The notes below the pieces were generated by a model, which was not told where the DNA came from, ran no database searches, and was given only the letters and a program-made list of their open reading frames with translations. From the NCBI RefSeq assembly GCF_001422405.1, contig NZ_LMMV01000021.1, positions 434,858 through 498,857 of the forward strand: DNA of 64,000 nt, in the 5' to 3' direction. Below are positions 8,231 to 17,102 of the stretch, in pieces. This DNA comes from Pseudorhodoferax sp. Leaf267 (GTDB lineage: Bacteria > Pseudomonadota > Gammaproteobacteria > Burkholderiales > Burkholderiaceae_C). Numbering within the stretch: the stretch's first letter is position 1; every line of letters begins with the position of its first letter. A program made the position numbers and the translations under genes.

Positions 8231-8625
8231 GGCGCGCTGCCGTCCTGGTCGGGCTCGTACAGGGCGGCGAACCTGGCCGCGCTGATCGCGTAGGCGTCGC
8301 TGCCGTCCTCGTTGTTGGACACCAGCCAGTCGCCGGCCTCATGGTGCGTGCGGCCCTCCTTGGTCGCCACGCTGCCGGCCTGGTCGGCACGCTCGGCCCA
8401 GACAGGCGCCGTCTTGAGCCAGCGGCCGGGGCTCAGCTCGCGGTAGGTGGCGGCAAAGCTGTCGGCCGCCACGGTGTAGACGTCGCCACCGTTGTCGACC
8501 AGCCAGTCGTTTCTGCTTGCGCGCTGGGTGTCGCCCCACTTGGTGTAGCGCAAGCCGTCAGTGTCCAGCCTCAGTTGCACGGCGGTCACGGCCTGGTCGG
8601 GTTTGCGTCGGTAGCGCTGGCGCAT
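8227..8625 (-). CDS. PGDYG-domain protein with two motif copies
   Basis: A 132-residue acidic-polar protein containing two copies of a PGDYG-type unit: DWLVDNGGDVYTVAADSF (40-57, ending ATYR) and DWLVSNNEDGSDAYAISAAR (99-118, ending LYE). Each has the GDWLV-x-N-x-D-x-Y-xI/V pattern seen in PGDYG proteins and some phage/T6SS-associated small proteins. A CAGGAG ribosome site precedes the ATG at 8625. It is the first gene of a two-gene operon, its stop overlapping the start of the TPR protein (ATGA). No signal peptide. Function is not established; small substrate- or partner-binding domain is a guess. Confidence 0.8.
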   Translation of the reverse strand: MRQRYRRKPDQAVTAVQLRLDTDGLRYTKWGDTQRASRNDWLVDNGGDVYTVAADSFAATYRELSPGRWLKTAPVWAERADQAGSVATKEGRTHHEAGDWLVSNNEDGSDAYAISAARFAALYEPDQDGSAP

Positions 8626-8720
8626 GCTGGGCTCCTGGTGGTGGGGGGCGGGCGTGGCGCCCGGCGCCGGGGGGTGGAGCATGAAGCAAATGCAGCACCG
8701 GATCAAGGCCGGCGCCCGGC

Positions 8721-9635
8721 CTACCAGCCGCCGTCTTCCGCTGTGCGGTGGACAGCGAACGCCGCCAGCAGATCGTCCACCAGCGCCCGCGTCTTCGCCG
8801 ACAGGTGGCTCCTGGTCGGGAACACCGCGTAGATGTCCGCCGGCGGCAGCGCCCACTGCGGCAGCACCAGCCGCAGCCGGCCCGAGCGCAGCAGCGGCGC
8901 CACCTCCCACAGCGAGCGCATCAGGATGCCGTGGCCGTCCAGCGCCCAGCCCACCACGCATTCGCCGTCGTTCGCGGCCAGCGGCCCGCGCACCTTGACC
9001 GTCTCCGAGCGCGTGCCAGCCGTCAGGTGCCAGGTACCGAAGGTCTCGTCGTTCTCGCGGATGAAGAGGCACGCGTGTTGCGCCAGTTCGCGCGGATGCT
9101 CCGGCGTGCCGGCCTTGTGCAGGTAGGCTGCAGACGCGCACAGCACGCGCCGGTTGCGCGCCAGCAACCGGGCCGTGAGCGTGGAATCCGGCAGTTCGCC
9201 CAGGCGGATCTGCAGGTCCAGCCCCTGCGCCACCAGGTCGACCGGGCGGTCCGTCAGCTGCAGCTGCACCTCGACGTCGGGAAAGCGCCGAACAAACGCG
9301 GACAGCGCCGGCGCCAGGTGCTTGCGGCCAAAGCCCAGCGTGGCCGCCACGCGCATCTGGCCCTTGGGCACGGCCTGGCTGCCGGACACGGTGCGCTCCA
9401 GCGCCTCCAGCTCGGCCAGCACGCGCGCGCCCTCGACCAGGTAGGTCTCGCCCTCGGGCGTCAGGCCCACGCGCCGCGTCGTGCGTTGCAAGAGCCGCAC
9501 GCCCAGGCGCCGCTCGATGCCGGCCAGCCGCTTGCTGACGGCCGGCGGCGTGATGCCGAGCTGCTGCGCGGCCTCGGTCAGGTTGGCGCACCTGGCCACC
9601 TGGGCGAAAAACGCGAGGTCGGAGAACCCATCCAT
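8721..9635 (-). CDS. LysR-family transcriptional regulator
   Basis: A 304-residue LysR-type regulator: N-terminal winged helix-turn-helix (FFAQVARCANLTEAAQQLG then ITPPAVSKRLAGIERRLGVR, about residues 9-48) and a periplasmic-binding-like effector domain from about 90. It is divergent from the hydrolase/leuC/leuD-like operon, the classic arrangement for a LysR protein controlling its neighbour, with a 99-bp shared region holding an inverted repeat at 9647-9665. The effector is probably an intermediate of that operon's pathway. Confidence 0.9.
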   Translation of the reverse strand: MDGFSDLAFFAQVARCANLTEAAQQLGITPPAVSKRLAGIERRLGVRLLQRTTRRVGLTPEGETYLVEGARVLAELEALERTVSGSQAVPKGQMRVAATLGFGRKHLAPALSAFVRRFPDVEVQLQLTDRPVDLVAQGLDLQIRLGELPDSTLTARLLARNRRVLCASAAYLHKAGTPEHPRELAQHACLFIRENDETFGTWHLTAGTRSETVKVRGPLAANDGECVVGWALDGHGILMRSLWEVAPLLRSGRLRLVLPQWALPPADIYAVFPTRSHLSAKTRALVDDLLAAFAVHRTAEDGGW

Positions 9636-9646
9636 TGATGACTTTC

Positions 9647-9665
9647 AGGCACTGAACAACTGCCT
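9647..9665. promoter_or_regulatory. Candidate LysR operator
   Basis: Perfect 5-bp arms AGGCA and TGCCT separated by 9 bp, 12 bp upstream of the LysR start codon and 70 bp upstream of the hydrolase ATG. The geometry suits a LysR dimer half-site pair. Short arms mean chance occurrence is possible. Confidence 0.35.
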
Positions 9666-9734
9666 TTCGGTCGCATTATGGTTCCGGTATTCACGACTAC
9701 GATGCACCCACCGCGTTTGAACCCACAGGACGAC

Positions 9735-10634
9735 ATGCGCCCCACCGACCTCTTCCCCGGCTTCTCCACCCAGGACATCACCACCGACGCGGGCGTGCAC
9801 ATCCGCGTGCGCACGGGCGGCCGGGGCGCACCGCTGCTGCTGTTGCACGGCCACCCGCAGACGCATGCGATCTGGCACAAGGTGGCGCCCACGCTCGCCG
9901 AGCGCTTCACGCTGGTGCTGGCCGACCTGCGCGGCTACGGCGACTCGTCCAAGCCCGCTGGCGACGCGGACCACGCCAACTACAGCAAGCGCACGCTGGC
10001 GCGCGACATGCTGCGCGTGATGCAGGCGCTGGGCCATGCGCGCTTCGACGTGCTGGCGCACGACCGTGGCGCCCGCGTGGCGCACCGTCTCGCGCTGGAC
10101 CACGGCGCCGCCGTGCGCCGCCTGGTGCTGCTGGACATCGCGCCCACGCTGGCCATGTACGAGCAGACCAGCGAAGCCTTCGCGCGCGCCTATTGGCACT
10201 GGTTCTTTTTGATCCAGCCCGCGCCGATGCCCGAGCGCCTGATCGAGGCCGACCCCGCCGCCTACGTGCGCGAGGTCATGGGCCGGCGCAGTGCGGGCCT
10301 GGCGCCGTTCGACCCGCGCGCGCTGGCCGAGTACGCGCGCTCGCTGGCCCTGCCCGGCACGGCGCACGGCATCTGCGAGGACTACCGCGCCAGCGCCGGC
10401 ATCGACCTGGACCACGACCGTGCCGATCGCGACGCCGGCACGCGCCTGGCCGCGCCGCTGCTCGCGCTGTGGGGCGCGGACGGCGTGGTGCACCGCTGCT
10501 TCCAGCCGCTGGACGAATGGCGCCGCGTGGCACTGGATGTGCGCGGCGAGCCCCTGCCCTGCGGCCACTACATCGCCGAGGAAGCGCCCGACGCGCTGCT
10601 GGCCCAGGCCCTTCCTTTCTTGAGCACGACATGA
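9735..10634 (+). CDS. Alpha/beta hydrolase of the haloacetate (fluoroacetate) dehalogenase type
   Basis: A 299-residue cytosolic alpha/beta-hydrolase whose residues fall on the fluoroacetate dehalogenase template of Rhodopseudomonas palustris RPA1163: nucleophile D110 in AHDRGAR, carboxylate-binding R111 and R114, acid D134 in LLDIAP, halide-pocket H155 and W156 in YWHWFF, and base H278 in GHYIAEE. The oxyanion motif is HGHPQTH. ATG at 9735 is chosen because an ACAGGA ribosome site precedes it and the aligned numbering then matches the template; starts at 9678 and 9702 are possible. Its stop overlaps the leuC-like start (ATGA). The usual call is haloacetate dehalogenase, but relatives with the same pocket hydrolyse other small acids or esters, so the substrate is open. 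Confidence 0.85.
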   Translation: MRPTDLFPGFSTQDITTDAGVHIRVRTGGRGAPLLLLHGHPQTHAIWHKVAPTLAERFTLVLADLRGYGDSSKPAGDADHANYSKRTLARDMLRVMQALGHARFDVLAHDRGARVAHRLALDHGAAVRRLVLLDIAPTLAMYEQTSEAFARAYWHWFFLIQPAPMPERLIEADPAAYVREVMGRRSAGLAPFDPRALAEYARSLALPGTAHGICEDYRASAGIDLDHDRADRDAGTRLAAPLLALWGADGVVHRCFQPLDEWRRVALDVRGEPLPCGHYIAEEAPDALLAQALPFLSTT

Positions 10635-12046
10635 CCGCCCGCACCCTCTACCAAAAGCTCGTCCACACGCACACCGTGGCCGCGCTCGACGAACAGAACA
10701 TCCTGCTGTTCTGCGACCTGCACCTCATGAACGAGTACACCAGCCCGCAGGCCTTCGCCGGCCTCTACGCGCAAGGCCGCGGCGTGCCCATGCCGGGCCA
10801 GAACGTGGCCGTGGTCAGCCACATCATTCCCACGCACCCCGGCAGGATCCGCGTGATCGCCGACACCGCCTCGGCCCTGCAGGCCAGCAACCTCAGGAAG
10901 AACTGCGAACACTTCGGCATCCCGCTGTTCGACACCAACGACGCGCTGCAGGGCATCGAGCACGTGATCGCGCCCGAGCACGGCATGGTGCGCCCCGGCA
11001 TGGTCATCATCTGCGGCGACAGCCACACCACCACCTACGGCGCGCTGGGCGCCCTGGGCTTCGGCACCGGCACCACCGAGGTTGAGCACGTGCTGGCCAC
11101 GCAGACCCTGGTCTACCGCGTCGCCAGGAGCATGCACATCCGCATCGACGGCCAACTGCCCGCAGGCACCACCGCCAAGGACCTGGTGCTGCACGTGATC
11201 GGCCGCATCGGCGCCCAGGGCGCACGCGGCTACGTGGTCGAGTACAGCGGCAGCGCCATCGATGCGCTGTCGGTCGAGGCCCGCTTCACGCTGTGCAACA
11301 TGACGGTAGAAGCCGGCGCGCGTGGCGCACTGATCGCGCCCGACCACAAAGCCATCGACTACGTGCTGGCCCGTGCGCCCGATCTGGCCGGCCCGCACCG
11401 CGATGCGGCCCTGGCCGCCTGGCAGGACCTGCACACCGACGTGGGCGCCGCCTTCGACGCCGAACACGTCTTCGATGCCAGCGGCATCGCGCCGCAGGTC
11501 ACCTGGGGCACCAGCCCCGACCAGGTGGCGCCGATCGACGGCCATGTGCCGCAGCTGGCCGACCTGCCCGCCGGCCCGCAGCGCAGCAGCGCCGAGCGCG
11601 CGATGGCCTACACCCAGCTGCCGGCCGGCGCGGCCCTGGCCGGCACGCCCATCCAGCACGTGTTCATCGGCTCGTGCACCAATGGCCGCATCGAAGACCT
11701 GCGCGCCGCCGCCGGCGTGGTGCGTGGCCGCCATGTGGCAGGCGGCGTGCGCGCCATGGTCGTGCCGGGCTCGGGCGCCGTGAAAGCCGAAGCCGAGGCC
11801 GAGGGCCTGGACCGGCTGTTCCTGGAGGCCGGCTTCGAATGGCGCAACCCCGGCTGCTCCATGTGCCTGGCTATGAACGACGACGTGCTGGCCGACGGCG
11901 TGCGCTGCGCGTCCACCACCAACCGCAACTTCGAAGGCCGCCAGGGCCGCGGCGCCATCACGCATTTGATGAGCCCGGCCATGGCCGCTGCAGCCGCCGT
12001 CACCGGCCGCATCACCGACGTCAGGACCCTGGAGCCACGCGCATGA
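10631..12046 (+). CDS. LeuC-like aconitase-family hydro-lyase large subunit
   Basis: A 471-residue 3-isopropylmalate dehydratase large-subunit homologue. The [4Fe-4S] cysteines are C349 (GSCTNGRIEDLR), C409 and C412 (NPGCSMCLAMN), and the GDSHTTTYGA and NRNFEGRQG motifs are present. It departs from housekeeping LeuC at normally invariant positions: the family DRHLVHEVTSPQAF is here DLHLMNEYTSPQAF, and the usual MDHNVST segment reads VSHIIPT. That, and its operon partners (dehalogenase-like hydrolase, LysR), suggest a catabolic paralogue acting on a relative of isopropylmalate or citraconate/methylmalate rather than leucine synthesis. It overlaps both flanking genes by 4 nt (ATGA), a tight operon. 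Confidence 0.85.
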   Translation: MTARTLYQKLVHTHTVAALDEQNILLFCDLHLMNEYTSPQAFAGLYAQGRGVPMPGQNVAVVSHIIPTHPGRIRVIADTASALQASNLRKNCEHFGIPLFDTNDALQGIEHVIAPEHGMVRPGMVIICGDSHTTTYGALGALGFGTGTTEVEHVLATQTLVYRVARSMHIRIDGQLPAGTTAKDLVLHVIGRIGAQGARGYVVEYSGSAIDALSVEARFTLCNMTVEAGARGALIAPDHKAIDYVLARAPDLAGPHRDAALAAWQDLHTDVGAAFDAEHVFDASGIAPQVTWGTSPDQVAPIDGHVPQLADLPAGPQRSSAERAMAYTQLPAGAALAGTPIQHVFIGSCTNGRIEDLRAAAGVVRGRHVAGGVRAMVVPGSGAVKAEAEAEGLDRLFLEAGFEWRNPGCSMCLAMNDDVLADGVRCASTTNRNFEGRQGRGAITHLMSPAMAAAAAVTGRITDVRTLEPRA

Positions 12047-12678
12047 CCACCATCGAAGGCCGCGCCGCCGCCCTGCGCATTGAGAACCTGGACACCGACC
12101 AGATCATGCCCAAGCAGTTCCTGCGGGGCATCGACAAGAGGGGCCTGAAGGAGGGCCTGCTCTACGACCTGCGCTTCGACGCGCAGGGCCGGCCGCGGCC
12201 GGACTGCGTGCTGAACCAGCCCGCCTACGCGGGCGTGGAGATCCTTGTCGGCGGCTCCAACTTCGGCTGCGGCTCCAGCCGCGAGCACGCCGTGTGGGGC
12301 CTGCAGCAGTTCGGCATCCGCGCCGTGGTCGCGCCCAGCTACGCGGAGATCTTCCATTCCAACGCCATGAACAACGGGCTGCTGCTGGTCACGCTGCCGC
12401 AGGCGGACATCGAGCGGCTCATGGCGGACGCGGAGGACGCGGCGCACAACGAAGTCGCCATCGACATCGCGGCCCAGACCCTGCGCAGCCGCAGCGTGCA
12501 GGCCGGCTTCGACCTGCTGCCGCGGCACAGGCGCATGTTCCTGGAAGGGCTGGACAGCATCGGTTTGTCGCTGACCTACCAGCAGCAGATCGAAGCGTTC
12601 GCGCAGCAGCATTGGGCGCGGCGGCCGTGGCTGCGCGATGTGGCGGCGCTGACGCAGCAGCGGCTGGCGCTGCGCTGA
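12043..12678 (+). CDS. LeuD-like hydro-lyase small subunit
   Basis: A 211-residue aconitase swivel-domain protein: NLDTDQIMPKQFLRG near the N-terminus (14-28), GSNFGCGSSREHAVWGL (72-88, binding the substrate carboxylate) and PSYAEIFHSNAMNNGLL (99-115). Forms the heterodimeric dehydratase with the LeuC-like product, whose stop overlaps this start by 4 nt. Length is typical of LeuD (about 200-215). The loop after KQF, which sets substrate choice in this family, reads LRGIDKRGLKEG as in true LeuD (which typically has ...RTGFGK.), so this residue pattern alone does not decide the substrate. Third and last gene of the LysR-controlled operon. Confidence 0.88.
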   Translation: MTTIEGRAAALRIENLDTDQIMPKQFLRGIDKRGLKEGLLYDLRFDAQGRPRPDCVLNQPAYAGVEILVGGSNFGCGSSREHAVWGLQQFGIRAVVAPSYAEIFHSNAMNNGLLLVTLPQADIERLMADAEDAAHNEVAIDIAAQTLRSRSVQAGFDLLPRHRRMFLEGLDSIGLSLTYQQQIEAFAQQHWARRPWLRDVAALTQQRLALR

Positions 12679-12959
12679 ACGGGCCACGGCGGCAGATCCG
12701 GCCATCGCATGCAGAAAAATCAGGCGACAGGCTGGTGGGCCTATAGAGCCAGTGCCGGCTTCTCACACGGCAACGGCCGAGAGCCTGATGACCGAGCCTT
12801 CGATGCCGGTGAGCGGCCATGGCGCCATGCGCTTCGGCCGGGCCGACTACCGCCGCATGGCGAAGGAAGCGCCGATGGTCGTGAACTCCTTCGAGTTCAG
12901 CAACGTGCAGGTCGCGTCATCCCCTCAGCCGGGGCACTGGGAAGGCACGGTCTGCGGGT

Positions 12960-14201
12960 TCACGCCATGCGCACAGCCCCGCGGACTTCGCAGCCTTTCA
13001 CCGAACGCTCGGCCCACCAGAACAGCGGCAAGGCGAGCACGGCCGCCCCGGCCAGACACACGAAGGCCGGGCCGAAGTGCAGCGCACGCCCCACGATCAC
13101 GTTGGCCACGCCTGGGCTCAGCGCGGCGCCGATGCCCTGCAGCGTCATCACGAAGCCCAGCGCCGTGTTGAAGCGCCCGCTGCCCGCGGTGTAGCGCTGC
13201 ACCAGCAGCGGCGTGGCCACGCCCAGCGCGCCGGCGGCCAGGCCGTCGAGGATCTGCACGGGGATGTTGTTCCACGCGCTGGTGAACGCATAGGCCAGCA
13301 GCCCGCGCAGCGGCAGCATCAGGATGGCGGCGTAGACGAACCACGCCACGTCGAAGCGCTTGCTGCGCGAAACCCACAGCGCCACCGGCACCATGGTGGC
13401 CTGCGCCACGACGATAGCGATGCCCGTCCACAGCAGCGGCGCGGAGTCGGCCACCGTCGCGGCCAGGCGCTGGTTCAAGAGCGGCAGCATGGCCGCGTTG
13501 CCCAGGTGGAACAGCGCGCAGGCCAGCGCGAACAGCAGCAGCGGCCGGTTGCGCAGCAGCGCGCCGACGCCACCGGCGTCCGGGTCGTCCGCCGCGCGCG
13601 GCGGCGCATCGGCCGACTCGTCGCCACGCGCCGCGGCATGGTCGATGTCGGCAGGGCGGATGGCCAGCACCGAGACCAGCATGCCCGCCGCCATCACCGC
13701 CATGACCACGAGGATCCACGGCGCCCCGAGCCAGTGCGCGGCCAGCCCGGCGCAGACGGCCGAGAGCATGTTGCCGGCATGGCTCCAGGCCTCGTTGCGG
13801 CCCACCTGGTGCTTGAAGCCGCTGGCGCGCGCCAGCCCCAGCGTGAGCGCGGCCATGGTCGCGCCCAGCACGGCGCCGGCCATGCCCGTCACCACCTGCG
13901 AGGCGACCAGCAAGGGGCCGGCCAATGTTGTGAACGCCACGGCACTGGCCGCCGTCACGGCCAGCGCGGCCACCACCGTCAGCGCCCGCTTGGCGCGGCT
14001 GTTGTCGACCCAGGCGCCGGCCAGCGGTGTCATGGCGACTGCCGCCAGGCCACCGGCCGTCATGGTGTAGCCGATCAGCTCCTGCTGCACGCCGCTTTCC
14101 TGCAGGTAGGTGGCGAGGAACGGCCCCAGGCCGTCGCGCACGTCGGCCATGAAGAAGGCCAGCCAGGTCAGGGCCAGCAGGGAGGTTGGGGCGGCGGCCA
14201 T
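12960..14201 (-). CDS. Major facilitator superfamily transporter
   Basis: A 413-residue integral membrane protein with about 12 hydrophobic segments and the MFS loop 2-3 signature GAWVDNSRAKRAL (62-74). A charged central loop (AARGDESADAPPRAADDPDAGG, about 190-215) separates two six-helix halves. MFS members of this type export drugs or small acids by proton exchange; there is nothing here to fix the substrate. It is the last gene of a minus-strand set with two repeat-domain proteins, 9 nt after the stop of the 181-residue one, so co-transcription is likely. The 281-bp gap on its 3' side up to leuD has no convincing gene. Confidence 0.88.
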   Translation of the reverse strand: MAAAPTSLLALTWLAFFMADVRDGLGPFLATYLQESGVQQELIGYTMTAGGLAAVAMTPLAGAWVDNSRAKRALTVVAALAVTAASAVAFTTLAGPLLVASQVVTGMAGAVLGATMAALTLGLARASGFKHQVGRNEAWSHAGNMLSAVCAGLAAHWLGAPWILVVMAVMAAGMLVSVLAIRPADIDHAAARGDESADAPPRAADDPDAGGVGALLRNRPLLLFALACALFHLGNAAMLPLLNQRLAATVADSAPLLWTGIAIVVAQATMVPVALWVSRSKRFDVAWFVYAAILMLPLRGLLAYAFTSAWNNIPVQILDGLAAGALGVATPLLVQRYTAGSGRFNTALGFVMTLQGIGAALSPGVANVIVGRALHFGPAFVCLAGAAVLALPLFWWAERSVKGCEVRGAVRMA

Positions 14202-14210
14202 GGCGCTGGC

Positions 14211-14756
14211 TCAGAGCGCGGGCGCGACGTGCTGGCCGTTGACGGTGCGCGCCTCGATCACGCGGCCGCTGCCCGTGGCCAGCGAGTGGGCGGCGCCCTC
14301 GGCCTTGACCGTGTCGCCGATCTTCAGCTGCAGACGCTCCAGGCCGTCGGGCCGGGTGTGGACGAAGTCGCCGGTGTCCAGCACCACGCCATTGGGCACG
14401 CCGTGCTTGGCGAAGTTGAACCGCGCCACGGTGCCATGCACCTTGGCGTCGCGCCGCGGCGCCGTGGGTTCCTTGCCGTCGATGGCCGCCAGGCGTTCGA
14501 AGCGGTAGACGACGTGATCGCCCTCGCCCTTGGGCGACGGGCCGGTCTTGCGGCCTTCGACGACCAGGGCCTGGCCCGCCTGCAGGGCCAGCAGCTGGTC
14601 GACCACGGGCGCCTCGTGCGGGTCGACGACGAACTGCGTGGCGATGCCGTCGGTGTCGATGAGCAGGCCTTCGATGCCGCCTTTGGGGCTGTAGACCAGA
14701 TGCTGGAAGCGGCCTTCGACGGACCAGACGTCGGTGTCGTGATGGGGACGGGGCAT
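14211..14756 (-). CDS. Cytosolic protein of two tandem OB-like repeats
   Basis: A 181-residue protein without signal peptide, made of two copies of a roughly 65-residue unit with the pattern G-x-V/F-x(3)-x-x-P/H-x-G-x-x-x-G-V/L-L-I/L-D-(T)-G...: first LVYSPKGGIEGLLIDTDGIA (19-38), second FNFAKHGVPNGVVLDTGDFV (about 118-137). Both continue into a LxxGQALxVEG or LKIGDTVKAEG strand, suggesting a small beta-barrel that presents a bound ligand. The following upstream gene encodes the same unit twice more, exported. I do not recognise a named family and propose no function. It sits between that gene (44-nt gap) and the MFS gene (9-nt gap). Confidence 0.75.
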   Translation of the reverse strand: MPRPHHDTDVWSVEGRFQHLVYSPKGGIEGLLIDTDGIATQFVVDPHEAPVVDQLLALQAGQALVVEGRKTGPSPKGEGDHVVYRFERLAAIDGKEPTAPRRDAKVHGTVARFNFAKHGVPNGVVLDTGDFVHTRPDGLERLQLKIGDTVKAEGAAHSLATGSGRVIEARTVNGQHVAPAL

Positions 14757-14800
14757 GTTGGAAATCCTCGGAGTGAAGCGATGAAGAAAAGAGGTGGAGA

Positions 14801-15592
14801 TCAGGACGCGGGCGGCGGCGGCATGGGCTGGCCGGCCATGGGCGGCTGCGGGCCACGCGGCCCCCTGGGGCCACGTGGGCCGCCCGGCGGCCCCGGCTGC
14901 TGGCCGGGGCCTGCGAACAGCTCCTGCATGGTGTCGGCCGTGGGGCCGATGGCCGTGGCTTCGAGCGCGCTGCCCTGCTCGCCGCGGCTGCCCCAGCCGC
15001 GCGCATGCACGGTGCTGCCGACCTGCAGGCTGGGCAGCAGTGCCGCGCCGCGGCGCGGGCCGAAGCGCACGATGCTGCCGCTGTCCAGCAGGACGCCGTT
15101 GGCGTCGCCGCGGTCGGTGTAGAGCACCTGGGCCACACGGCCGCTGGCGCTCATGGCGGTGAGCGCGCCGCTCTCGCGCGGGGCGCGGGCGCCGGGCACC
15201 GGCGGCGTGTCCACGACGCTGCGGCCGCTGGCGCTGGCCTGCACGCTGGCCGCGCGCACGACACGCACATTGGGCAGGTTGGGCGTGCGCCAGCCGCTGA
15301 CCTGCACCGCGTCGCCCAGCTTCACGGCCTGCAGCAGCGCGGCCGACAGGTGCGGCGCGAAGGCGACCTGCGTGCCGTCGGCCAGCAGGAAGCCGTCGAC
15401 CTCGCCGTTCGGGTTGAGCAGCCAGCGCTGTACCTTGCCCGCGGCGACGGGGGCGGCCGCGCTGGCATCGGCTGGTGCGGCCATGCCGGCAGGCGGGGGC
15501 GCTGCAGGCGCAGGCGGCGGCGGTTGCTGCGCGAAGGCGCTGGCGCCGAGCAGCAGCGCGGCGATGGCAAGAGGGTGGCGAAGGTGTCGCAT
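14801..15592 (-). CDS. Secreted protein of two tandem OB-like repeats
   Basis: A 263-residue exported protein. Start at 15592 gives a clean signal peptide (MRHLRHPLAIAALLLGASAFAQQ, cleavage near 22); an upstream ATG at 15631 adds 13 unrelated residues. After a Pro/Ala-rich linker come two copies of the same unit as in its downstream neighbour: WLLNPNGEVDGFLLADGTQV (about 69-88) and VLYTDRGDANGVLLDSGSIV (about 170-189), each followed by a VKLGDAVQVSG or LQVGSTVHARG strand. The C-terminal 35 residues are a Pro/Gly/Arg-rich, collagen-like tail. It is first in the operon with the cytosolic repeat protein and MFS transporter, and it lies next to a sigma-54 activator that may control it. Function unknown. 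Confidence 0.75.
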   Translation of the reverse strand: MRHLRHPLAIAALLLGASAFAQQPPPPAPAAPPPAGMAAPADASAAAPVAAGKVQRWLLNPNGEVDGFLLADGTQVAFAPHLSAALLQAVKLGDAVQVSGWRTPNLPNVRVVRAASVQASASGRSVVDTPPVPGARAPRESGALTAMSASGRVAQVLYTDRGDANGVLLDSGSIVRFGPRRGAALLPSLQVGSTVHARGWGSRGEQGSALEATAIGPTADTMQELFAGPGQQPGPPGGPRGPRGPRGPQPPMAGQPMPPPPAS

Positions 15593-15717
15593 GGCGTGGC
15601 TCCGATGAGGGGATGCCCTGCAGGCACTCAAGCCGCATGCCAGCTGCGATGTCCTTGTGAATCAACGCTCTTCGGGGCCCGCCATGCGCGAGGCTGGATG
15701 TTTGCGGGACAGGTGGT

Positions 15718-15732
15718 GTCCGCTTTGCGGAC
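15718..15732. promoter_or_regulatory. Inverted repeat: possible activator site or terminator
   Basis: Perfect 6-bp inverted repeat GTCCGC-TTT-GCGGAC, just past the stop of the NtrC-type regulator and about 126 bp upstream of the repeat-protein start. An adjacent imperfect copy (TGTCCCGC/GCGGACA read on the minus strand, around 15706-15725) supports a binding-site reading, as NtrC-family enhancers often have such arms. A near-miss sigma-54 element (TGGCAT-N5-TTGAG) lies nearer the gene. It could equally be the regulator's terminator. Confidence 0.35.
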
Positions 15733-15737
15733 GCAGT

Positions 15738-17086
<1,349 letters not shown>

Positions 17087-17102
<16 letters not shown>

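Noticed and set aside
6230-8293. Long plus-strand frame opposite the TPR/SLOG-like gene
   Set aside because: Composition-driven antisense frame; the minus strand shows recognised motifs and coupled starts.
12752-13171. Plus-strand frame with a possible short gene remnant after leuD (MTEPSMPVSGHGAMRFG...)
   Set aside because: Runs into the MFS gene antisense and loses protein-like composition after about 50 residues; no family recognised and no clear ribosome site.
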